A stretch of 64,000 bases of DNA, from contig NZ_CP012673.1 of the NCBI RefSeq assembly GCF_002950945.1, positions 9,934,501 to 9,998,500 of the forward strand, written 5' to 3'. The stretch is from Sorangium cellulosum (GTDB taxonomy: Bacteria > Myxococcota_A > Polyangia > Polyangiales > Polyangiaceae). The translations under genes and the position numbers were made by a program. Position 1 is the stretch's first letter; each line of letters begins with the position of its first letter. This document shows positions 1-6,581 of this stretch, piece after piece. Under the pieces are notes generated by a model. That model saw only the letters and a list, made by a program, of their open reading frames with translations. It searched no databases and had not been told where the DNA came from.

Positions 1-1
1 G

Positions 2-154
2 TTCAGCTGGTACCTGGATCTCCGCCGGTACGGCACATTCCCGCACGCAGGCTTCGGGCTGGGCGTCGAGCGGAGCGTCGCCTGGATCTGCGGCCTCCCC
101 CACGTGCGCGAGACGATCCCGTTCGCGCGCATGCTGAATCGCCTCTCGCCGTAG
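2..154 (+). CDS. asnS: Asparaginyl-tRNA synthetase, C-terminal end (partial)
   Basis: Only the last 50 residues are present; the gene enters from the left edge. They carry the class II synthetase motif 3 region (GFGLGVERSVAWICG) followed by HVRETIPFARMLNRL, a near-signature ending for bacterial AsnRS. The enzyme activates asparagine and loads it on tRNA-Asn in the cytoplasm. AspRS shares the class IIb core, but the RETIPFxRxLNR ending is the AsnRS form. It ends at a TAG and is followed by a hairpin and a 400-base gene-free stretch. Confidence 0.9.
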   Translation, partial: FSWYLDLRRYGTFPHAGFGLGVERSVAWICGLPHVRETIPFARMLNRLSP

Positions 155-186
155 CTACCGGCGGGGCGGCTGGACGACGGTGCGCG

Positions 187-213
187 TCGTGGCGACGGCG
201 CGACGCGCCACGA
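187..213 (+). terminator. Hairpin after asnS
   Basis: An 8-bp perfect stem, TCGTGGCG (187-194) with CGCCACGA (206-213), encloses an 11-base loop 33 bases after the asnS stop codon. There is no T tract, as is common in very GC-rich genomes, so it may end transcription only weakly or serve as a 3' RNA stabiliser. Confidence 0.45.
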
Positions 214-561
214 GCCGTCGACGCGGCGGGCCAGCGCGAGAAGGCGCCTGAGGCTAGCCGCTCCCCGTGCGTGGGAGATCGCCATGTGATGAGCGATGGG
301 TAAGAGGTGACGCGACAGCACAAGGCGCCGCGGGCCGTGTGGTCAAGCCGTGCCCGCCGCGAAGCCCGCCGCGGGGGATCCGTTTTTGCTCCGCTTGCAA
401 GGCGACTCTGTCGTATCAAGAAAGCATAGGGCGCAACCAGCGACCCCGCGCTCACTCGGCCTACCGACGGAGCCACCCCTGCTTGTAGATGAGGGAGCGC
501 TCTACCGGCAAGCCGGGCACTGCCCCCCCGCCTCCCCGACCCACTTCGCGAGGACAACGCT
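214..561. other. Gene-free region upstream of the amidotransferase operon
   Basis: No reading frame here has convincing codon usage or recognisable protein content. An imperfect 20-bp palindrome lies at 278-297 (ATCGC/GCGAT and CAT/ATG arms around GTG) and could bind a regulator. The GC content is somewhat lower around 380-450 than in the flanking genes, so the operon promoter is probably there, but I see no clear -35/-10 pair. A GAGGA motif 7 bases before the ATG at 562 is the likely ribosome-binding site. Confidence 0.5.
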
Positions 562-1398
562 ATGGCTCGTCTCGTCGGCTTCATCGGTAACCGTCCGGAT
601 CTCGGCCCGCGTGCGATCGAGCTCGAAGATCGTGCCCTCACGGTTCGCCGGAAGGCGGGCGTGATTCCCGGCTGGGGCGTCGGCTTCTACCAGGGAGGAG
701 AGATCCTCCTGAAGCGCCGGCCGATCGATGATCGACCCGAGATCAGCCTGGTCGACATGACGAGCGACGTGCGCGCCGACATCCTCGTGGCGCACGTCCG
801 GGCCGCGACGGTCGGCAGCCTGCGCACCGAGAACACGCACCCGTTCCGCTACCGGCAGTGGCTGTTCGCCCATACGGGCACCGTCGAGGGGTTCGCCCGG
901 CTGCGGGCTCAGCTCAGCGACTCGCTGCCGCAGTTCCTCCAGCGCGACGTCCGCGGGGAGACCGACAGCGAGATCCTTTTCCACCTGTTCCTCTCCTTCC
1001 TCCACGACAGCGGCCAGCTCGACCGGCCCAACGTGGACGCGGCGAGCGCGAGGGCAGCCCTCCGGTCCTCCATCGCGCTCGTCGACCGGCTCTGCGCGGA
1101 GGAGGGGGCCGGGCCGAGCGCGATGAACATCGTGGTCACGAACCCGGAGTACCTGCTCGCGGCCCACGGCGGCGCGACGATGGCGTACCGCATCTATCAG
1201 GGCAACGAGGACATGGAGCGGCTGCTGAGCGACGGGGGCCTCGGCCGGATGCGCATGCCCGACTACGCCGCGAGCCGCCTGACGCTGGTCGCGTCGGACT
1301 TCGACGAGGACCAGGTCCCCGCGGGGTGGACCCACGTCGGGGAGCGTGCGATCGTGACGTTCACGCGCGCCGATGAGCCAGCGATCGAGTCGATCTGA
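562..1398 (+). CDS. Class II glutamine amidotransferase-like protein lacking the Cys nucleophile
   Basis: The 278-residue protein resembles the YafJ/EgtC-type class II (Ntn) amidotransferase domain. It has the N-terminal strand MARLVGFIGN, the HVRAATVG segment, the THPF substrate-loop motif and the LFAHTGTVEGF core. In working family members residue 2 is the catalytic Cys (MCRLLG), exposed after Met removal. Here codon 2 is GCT, Ala. The ATG at 562 is preceded by GAGGA at good spacing, and there is no upstream start that would supply a Cys, so loss of glutaminase activity looks real. A binding or regulatory role is possible. It overlaps the next gene by 26 bases and probably heads a three-gene operon with the lipoprotein and the patatin-like gene. 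Confidence 0.8.
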   Translation: MARLVGFIGNRPDLGPRAIELEDRALTVRRKAGVIPGWGVGFYQGGEILLKRRPIDDRPEISLVDMTSDVRADILVAHVRAATVGSLRTENTHPFRYRQWLFAHTGTVEGFARLRAQLSDSLPQFLQRDVRGETDSEILFHLFLSFLHDSGQLDRPNVDAASARAALRSSIALVDRLCAEEGAGPSAMNIVVTNPEYLLAAHGGATMAYRIYQGNEDMERLLSDGGLGRMRMPDYAASRLTLVASDFDEDQVPAGWTHVGERAIVTFTRADEPAIESI

Positions 1399-2116
1399 AC
1401 GCCGCCATCGCCCGCGTCGGGTGCATCCCTCGCCGGCCGGCGCCCTTCACCCCTCGCAAGCGCCTCCAGCACGTCTTTCCTTGCTCGCCGCCGTGCTCGG
1501 CGCGTCCCTCCTGGGCTGCGGGCTCGGAGGATCAGCGTCGTTTCCCTCCGCCGCCGAGCTCCCCGACGAGCGCCGCCGCCCTGACGGCGTGGCGATCGAT
1601 CCGGCGAGCACGCCCCCGCAGGCAGCGAACCAGGCCGACGCCGGCGACAGCGTCGTGACCCTGCGGACGCCCCTCGGCATCGGCCTGGCGCTGGACGTCG
1701 TGGCCGAGTTCTTCAAGCGGGTGGTGACCGAGGACGGCGAGGCCCTGGGCGACCTGCTGACGGGCGACGCCCTCGCGATCCACACGGCGTCGGGCGGACA
1801 GGGGCAGCCGCCGAGCGCCGGGCAATGGTGGGAGCAGCGGTTCCGGAGGCTCGAGTACGAAAAACTCGCCGGAGAGCCGATTTACCGGAAATCGGAGCTC
1901 CAGATCTTCCGGGCGGAGGACGTGCTCGCAGCGCCGCAGCACCCCGCGATTCAGCCGGAGACGCTCGACGAGGAAGACGTCGTGATCCGGGTGCCGATCA
2001 CGACCGCGCGGATCGCGGCCGACCGGTTGCTCGGCGACGAGATCGTGGTCTGGCTCCGGCGCGATGGCCCGCGTTTCAAGATCTACCGGCTGCTCGAAGA
2101 CTTCCAATTACAGTAA
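1373..2116 (+). CDS. Lipoprotein, NTF2-like C-terminal region, function unknown
   Basis: The 247-residue product has a long Arg/Pro-rich leader, then a hydrophobic stretch ending in a lipobox (LGASLLGC, near residue 43), so it is probably lipidated and sent to an outer or inner membrane. Residues about 90-245 (beginning VVAEFFKRVVTEDGEALGD and ending RFKIYRLLEDFQL) have the alternating helix-strand pattern of small SnoaL/NTF2-like folds, without recognisable catalytic residues. The ATG start overlaps the upstream gene by 26 bases; a GTG at 1421 is an alternative that would shorten the leader. The patatin-like gene follows 41 bases downstream. No precise family is assigned. Confidence 0.7.
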   Translation: MSQRSSRSERRHRPRRVHPSPAGALHPSQAPPARLSLLAAVLGASLLGCGLGGSASFPSAAELPDERRRPDGVAIDPASTPPQAANQADAGDSVVTLRTPLGIGLALDVVAEFFKRVVTEDGEALGDLLTGDALAIHTASGGQGQPPSAGQWWEQRFRRLEYEKLAGEPIYRKSELQIFRAEDVLAAPQHPAIQPETLDEEDVVIRVPITTARIAADRLLGDEIVVWLRRDGPRFKIYRLLEDFQLQ

Positions 2117-2157
2117 GCTTTGCGCCTGTGCCGCATCTCCGACAAGATCAGGTCCCG

Positions 2158-3072
2158 ATGAGCCGGCTCAAGGTCGCATTCGTGGGCTCCGGGGGAGCAG
2201 CGCGGGGCCTGACGCACCTGGGTGTGCTGAAGGCCTGCGAGGAGCTGGGGATCCACCCGGAGATCTACGTGGGCGCGGGAGCGGGCGCGCTGGTCAGCGC
2301 GACCTATGGGCAGGACATCCCGCTCGACGTGCTGCTCGACGGGTACCGCCTCCCGTGGCGCCGCCGCCATCGAGGACCTCGTCTCCACGTGTCGAGCTTC
2401 TTCGGGGCGCCGTCCCTGCGCGACCTGCTCGACCCGGGGTACCTCTGCTCGGGCGTCTTCTCGATCGATCGGCTCGAGCGCTACGTCCGCCGCACGTTGC
2501 CCATCAACGACTTCCGGCAGCTGCCGCACTCCGTCTACGTGACCGCGGTCGACGTGGACAGCGCCAAGCGCGTCGTGTTCGGGCCAGGCCACGACGAGGC
2601 CACGCCGATCAGCCAGGCCGTGGCCGCGAGCTGCTGCGTGCCGGGGCTGTTCCGGCCGTACCGGATCAACGGTCGTTACTACCTGAGCGGCGAGGTCATC
2701 CGGACGCTGTCCGCCGACGTGGCGGTGAACGCTGGCGCGAACATCGTGATCATCTCGAACGTCTACCGCCCCGAGGAGCGCGACGAGTCGCACCGCTCGG
2801 TCGGGAGGAGCGGCGCGCTCAGCGTCATCCGGCAGTCGCTCAGCATCCTGCTGAGCGAGAAGGAACGCCGCGGCGTCGAGCTGCTCTCCAAGCTCTACCC
2901 GCACGTCACCTTCCTGGACGTCGCGCCGGCGATCGGGCGGTACAGCTACATGAACCGGTTCGCCGCGAAGCCGCTCGTCCTGCGCGGCTACCGGACGGCG
3001 CTCCGCGTGCTCGCCGCCGCGAAGGAGAAGGGCGTCTTCGACGCGCCCTCGTCGAAGCGGGCGCTCAACTAG
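2158..3072 (+). CDS. Patatin-like protein with Ser-Asp dyad replaced (probable pseudoenzyme)
   Basis: The 304-residue protein has the patatin fold signature: a glycine-rich oxyanion loop near the N-terminus (GSGGAARGLTHLGVL) followed by the strand-nucleophile elbow. The elbow GXSXG reads GAGAG (in VGAGAGALVSATYG), so the catalytic Ser is Gly. The second motif DGG/DGA reads LSGEV in INGRYYLSGEV, so the Asp is also gone. The surrounding secondary structure (SCCVPGLFRPYRING, ADVAVNAGANIVIIS) is well kept, which argues against simple decay. Ordinary patatins are phospholipases; this one more likely binds lipid or acts as a scaffold. The start is the ATG at 2158. It is the last gene of the operon starting at 562. 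Confidence 0.8.
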   Translation: MSRLKVAFVGSGGAARGLTHLGVLKACEELGIHPEIYVGAGAGALVSATYGQDIPLDVLLDGYRLPWRRRHRGPRLHVSSFFGAPSLRDLLDPGYLCSGVFSIDRLERYVRRTLPINDFRQLPHSVYVTAVDVDSAKRVVFGPGHDEATPISQAVAASCCVPGLFRPYRINGRYYLSGEVIRTLSADVAVNAGANIVIISNVYRPEERDESHRSVGRSGALSVIRQSLSILLSEKERRGVELLSKLYPHVTFLDVAPAIGRYSYMNRFAAKPLVLRGYRTALRVLAAAKEKGVFDAPSSKRALN

Positions 3073-3082
3073 CCTGCGGGCG

Positions 3083-3115
3083 CGCTCCCTGGCGCGGCGG
3101 CGCCGCCCGGGAGCG
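3083..3115. terminator. Bidirectional hairpin between convergent genes
   Basis: Outer arms CGCTCCC (3083-3089) and GGGAGCG (3109-3115) enclose an inner perfect palindrome GGCGGCGCCGCC (3097-3108). It lies between the patatin-like gene and the oppositely oriented lipoprotein gene, where a two-way terminator is expected. There is no T tract. Confidence 0.5.
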
Positions 3116-3158
3116 ATGCCCCGTGCACTGCAGCCGCGCTGGCCAGCCCTCGATCGCG

Positions 3159-3644
3159 CTACATCCCCGCGAGGATGCGGTACTCGTCCTGGAACTCCAC
3201 GAGCTCGAGGCGGTTATCGTCCACCTTGCGACGCCACTCCTCGCCCTTGCGACCCGGGATGCGGTAGCTGGCGCTGAAGGTGTAGTCGACGTAGATGACG
3301 TCGTCGTCCTTGAGGACGCGGCGGTAGCGGATCTCGTAGCGGATCGCGCGCGCGTCCTGGAACTTGCCGGTGAGGTACGAGCGGAGGCCCGCGTAATCGA
3401 GGTCGTCCGCCGCGTCGATGTTGCCGCCGTCTTCGTAGTACTTGGGCGAGGCGAGCTGGAGGAGCGCGCCGACGTTCTTGCTCTCCACCGCGTTGCGGTA
3501 CCTCTCGCAGAACGAGATGATCTTGCGGTTGTCCTCGCTGTCCTCGACATCCGTGTTCGGGATGTAGTGGGTCGCGCAGCCGGCGAGGACGGTTGAAGCG
3601 AGGACGAGGAACGAAGCGACGGCTTTGGTTTGGCGGCAGAGCAT
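3159..3644 (-). CDS. Small lipoprotein, NTF2/SnoaL-like
   Basis: The 161-residue product starts with a short basic end and a hydrophobic segment ending in the lipobox VLAGC (Cys about residue 23), so it is a likely lipoprotein. The rest (FCERYRNAVESKNVGALLQL, then paired strands YEIRYRRVLKDDDVIYVDYTF) follows the SnoaL/NTF2-like pattern: helical N-terminal part and curved sheet. No catalytic motif is visible. The ATG at 3644 places the signal peptide correctly; in-frame extensions upstream are Arg/Ser-rich and unconvincing. It lies 115 bases downstream of the ketosynthase-CLF gene on the same strand and could be co-transcribed, but is not overlapped like the others. Confidence 0.7.
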   Translation of the reverse strand: MLCRQTKAVASFLVLASTVLAGCATHYIPNTDVEDSEDNRKIISFCERYRNAVESKNVGALLQLASPKYYEDGGNIDAADDLDYAGLRSYLTGKFQDARAIRYEIRYRRVLKDDDVIYVDYTFSASYRIPGRKGEEWRRKVDDNRLELVEFQDEYRILAGM

Positions 3645-3759
3645 ACGCGGGAAGGACAACGCCCAGAGGGACCCGGGGATTCCAGCGGAGACCTTGCCAG
3701 ATGGGGGCACAGATCGGCAAGCGAAGCGATCATGAACGCCGCGGATGACGCGGACGGGC

Positions 3760-5670
3760 CTACCCGTCCTCGCCGAGCCAGCGGAGGAGGGCGAGGTGGC
3801 CGACCGGCCCTTCGTGGTCGACAGGGAGGTCAGGATCCACCTCGCGCAGCCGCCCAGCGTCGCCGGGGTCCGCCTGGAGGAGGAGCGCGACGGCACCGCA
3901 GGCCAGCGCGCGGCCCTGCGGGCCGGCGGCGTCGAGGAGATCGCGCGCGACGGGGCCCGCGTCGTCGGCGGCGAGGACGACCATGTGGTCCGCGTCGGAC
4001 GACGCGACGAGCTCAGCCGCGGCGCGGAGCGCCTCGAGCGCGCCGCCGAGCCCCGCGCCGACCGCGAAGCTCGGCCCCGTGAGCTGATAGATGATGGCGC
4101 ACTCGCCCGCGATCGCGTTCGGCGAGGTGGCGGGGAAGAGGCGCGGCTCGACGTAGCGGGCGCCGCGCGCGCGGCGGCGGGCGTCGTAGATCTCGTTGGT
4201 GTCGATGGTGGCGAGCGCCTGACCCGCGACGATGCCGGCGCCCCGCAAGGCGTCGGCGCCGACCTTCGCAGCGAGCGCCGCCACCGCGGATAGACCGAGC
4301 CGGCAGAGCGCGTCGAGGCGCGCGAGCCGGTCGCGCGCGACGCCGGTCGCCTCGGCGAGGCGTCCGAGGTCGAACCCCGTCACGCGCGCGTGCGCGCGGA
4401 GAAACACGGGGCGGACGCGCCGAGGGCGGCGCCCGCTGGCGGACGACGTGATCAGGAGCGCGGCGTTGGCGCCGCCGAACGCAGCCGAGAGCTTGAGCGC
4501 CGCCTGGAGCGGGCGCGGCTCGGCGCGCTCGAGCAGGACGGCCGGAGCGTCGGGATCGAGCTCGCCCTCGGACGCCGCGGGCGGGGCGATGGACGCCCCG
4601 AGGGCAGCGGCGGCCGCGAGCGTCTCGAGCGCCCCCGCGGCCCCGAGCGTGTGTCCGATCTGCGCCTTGAACGGGTGGACCACCGGCGGAGGCGGACAGG
4701 CGTCCGCCAGCTCCGTGGAGGGATCCGGCGGGCCGGACGCCGCGAACAGCGCGGAGATCGCGCGCGACTCCATCGCGTCGTTGTAGGGGGTCGCCGTGGC
4801 GTGGGCGCTGACGAGCCCGACGCGCGAGGCAGGCCACCCGGCGTCCGCGAGCGCGGCCGCGCCGGCGCGCGCGAGCCCCGCGCCCGTCCGATCCGGGGCG
4901 GTGATGTGCACCGCGTCCGTGGACGCGCCGAAGCCGGCGACGCGAAACACCACCGGCGCGCCCCGGCGCCGGTCCTCGCGCACGAGGGCGAGGACGGCGG
5001 CGCCCTCGCCGAGCGCCATGCCGTCGCGGCCGATACGGAAGGGGCGAGGCCTGGACGCCGTGGTCGCGCGGAGCGCCTCGAAGCCGGCGGCGACGAACAC
5101 GCTGAGGGCGTCGTAGCCGCCCGCGAGCACGAGATCGCAGGCGTCGCGATCGAGCCAGCGGAGGCCGAGGCCGATCGCCAGGGTGCTCGCGGCGCACGCA
5201 GCGAGCAGGTGCGTGCGAAGCGGGGTCCGCTCGAGCCCGAACGAGGCGAGCGCCTCGTCGAAGGGCGCGAAGTACGTCGCGCCCCGGGCCAGCGTGGCGA
5301 GCGAGCCGGGCGAGGCGCCCGCGGCCCGGGCGGCGAAGTACCGCTCCGCGGTGAGCATGCCGCCGCTGGACGTCCCGAGGGCGACGCCGATGCGCTCGCG
5401 GCGCCAACCCGGGCGCGCGCCGTCGAGCGCCGCCAGCGCCTGAGACAGCGCCGCCTTCAGGAGATCCGTGGCGCGATCGCCGCCCGCAGCGACGCCGAGC
5501 TCCGCGGGTGCGCGCGCCGAGAGCGGCCGCACGAGGCCGGCGCGCGCGAGCTCCGCGTCCTCCGCGATGGCCACGGGCGCCGGCTCGCCGACGTCGGGTA
5601 CGCGGTAGGCCAGGGGGCCGAGGCCGAGCGCGGAGACCGCGCCCGACGCGATCACACACGCGTCGCTCAT
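3760..5670 (-). CDS. Ketosynthase fused to a Cys-less KS/CLF-like domain
   Basis: The 636-residue protein has an N-terminal beta-ketoacyl-ACP synthase domain (about 1-395) with the full catalytic set: Cys159 in LLAACAAST, His290 in SAHATATPYND, and Lys335/His340 in KAQIGHTLGAAG. Residues about 405-636 resemble another thiolase-fold domain; its LTGPSFAVGAGLGGALEAL element sits where the KS nucleophile would be but has no Cys. That resembles a chain length factor. It should extend an ACP-bound beta-ketoacyl chain. The ATG overlaps the upstream lipoprotein stop by 4 bases (ATGA), implying translational coupling. A second protein of the same design lies upstream, suggesting duplication. The product is unknown; aryl-polyene or fatty-acid-like chemistry is inferred. 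Confidence 0.85.
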   Translation of the reverse strand: MSDACVIASGAVSALGLGPLAYRVPDVGEPAPVAIAEDAELARAGLVRPLSARAPAELGVAAGGDRATDLLKAALSQALAALDGARPGWRRERIGVALGTSSGGMLTAERYFAARAAGASPGSLATLARGATYFAPFDEALASFGLERTPLRTHLLAACAASTLAIGLGLRWLDRDACDLVLAGGYDALSVFVAAGFEALRATTASRPRPFRIGRDGMALGEGAAVLALVREDRRRGAPVVFRVAGFGASTDAVHITAPDRTGAGLARAGAAALADAGWPASRVGLVSAHATATPYNDAMESRAISALFAASGPPDPSTELADACPPPPVVHPFKAQIGHTLGAAGALETLAAAAALGASIAPPAASEGELDPDAPAVLLERAEPRPLQAALKLSAAFGGANAALLITSSASGRRPRRVRPVFLRAHARVTGFDLGRLAEATGVARDRLARLDALCRLGLSAVAALAAKVGADALRGAGIVAGQALATIDTNEIYDARRRARGARYVEPRLFPATSPNAIAGECAIIYQLTGPSFAVGAGLGGALEALRAAAELVASSDADHMVVLAADDAGPVARDLLDAAGPQGRALACGAVALLLQADPGDAGRLREVDPDLPVDHEGPVGHLALLRWLGEDG

Positions 5671-6581
5671 GAGTCTCCGCCTGCCTGGAGGGCGTCCGGA
5701 TCGACGAAGGCGCGCGGATCCGGGGCGCGATCCCGCTCCTCGGCCTCGCAGATCACGGTGACGAGCAGCCCGGTCGAGGCCTGCGCGTAGCGGACGTTCC
5801 CGCAGCCCAGGCCCTCGGCGATGACGACCTCCTCGTCGAGCAGGCGCCGGCGCGCGCCGTCCGCGGTCGACCACGTGGTGCGGCGCGCGCCGAGCAGCCC
5901 GCGGTCGTTGATCCGCAGATCGATCACGGCGTCGCCGTCGCGCAGGACGAAGGTGTCCGTGCCTCGAGAGCGCTCGTACCAGAGCAATGTCCCCGCCGCT
6001 GGACGGAGCATCCACCAGCGAAGGAAGTCGACAGGCAAGCCGCGGAGCGAGGCCCGCGGGGTCGAGGCGTCGCCGCGCTTCAGCAGATCGAGCGCAGGGA
6101 CGGCGAAGCGGAACCGATCGCCGCGCGCCCACAGATCGAGCGCGGTGGTGCCGCCCGGGCCAAGCAGGATCATGCGGAGCGCCCCCTCCGGCGCGAGGCT
6201 CGCGGCGCCCGCCGTCCGCGCGTGCCCGCGCGTCGCCGGCGGAGCGATCGCGATCGCGCCGCGCGCCTCGAGCAGCCTTCGCGTGTACGGCTCGAGCAGC
6301 GCGAGACGCACGCGCAGCGTACGCGGGCCAGCCCCCTCGACCTCGTGGCGGAGCGCGGCGAGGCGCCGGCGCCCGTCGCGCCACGCGCCCGCGCCGCCCG
6401 GCGCCGCGGACGCGTCGACCGGCGAGCGAGGCAGGATCCGCGCGAACTCGGCGTCGAGCGCTCCGCCGCGGCGCGCGCCCGGCGCGGCGCAAGCGGTCGC
6501 GCACGCAAGCGAGAGGACGAGGCCCGCGGCGCGCACGAGGCGGCGCCCCCGACGGCCTGGCGCAGCGAGCGGCGTCGTCAC
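5667..6581 (-). CDS. Lipoprotein, LolA/LolB-like beta fold
   Basis: The 304-residue product begins with a basic N-terminus and a hydrophobic stretch ending at ACATACAAPG, giving a probable lipobox. The central region (RMILLGPGGTTALDLWARG, then RFRFAVPALD) and the later TLLWYERSRGTDTFVLRD and VIDLRINDRGLLGARRT segments have the antiparallel-strand character of LolA/LolB-type lipoprotein and lipid carriers. It is locked between the two KS genes by 4-base overlaps: its GTG at 6581 overlaps the upstream stop, and its stop overlaps the next ATG. Such lipoproteins accompany aryl-polyene clusters, where they help move product to the outer membrane. That role is inferred here. Confidence 0.75.
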   Translation of the reverse strand: MTTPLAAPGRRGRRLVRAAGLVLSLACATACAAPGARRGGALDAEFARILPRSPVDASAAPGGAGAWRDGRRRLAALRHEVEGAGPRTLRVRLALLEPYTRRLLEARGAIAIAPPATRGHARTAGAASLAPEGALRMILLGPGGTTALDLWARGDRFRFAVPALDLLKRGDASTPRASLRGLPVDFLRWWMLRPAAGTLLWYERSRGTDTFVLRDGDAVIDLRINDRGLLGARRTTWSTADGARRRLLDEEVVIAEGLGCGNVRYAQASTGLLVTVICEAEERDRAPDPRAFVDPDALQAGGDS

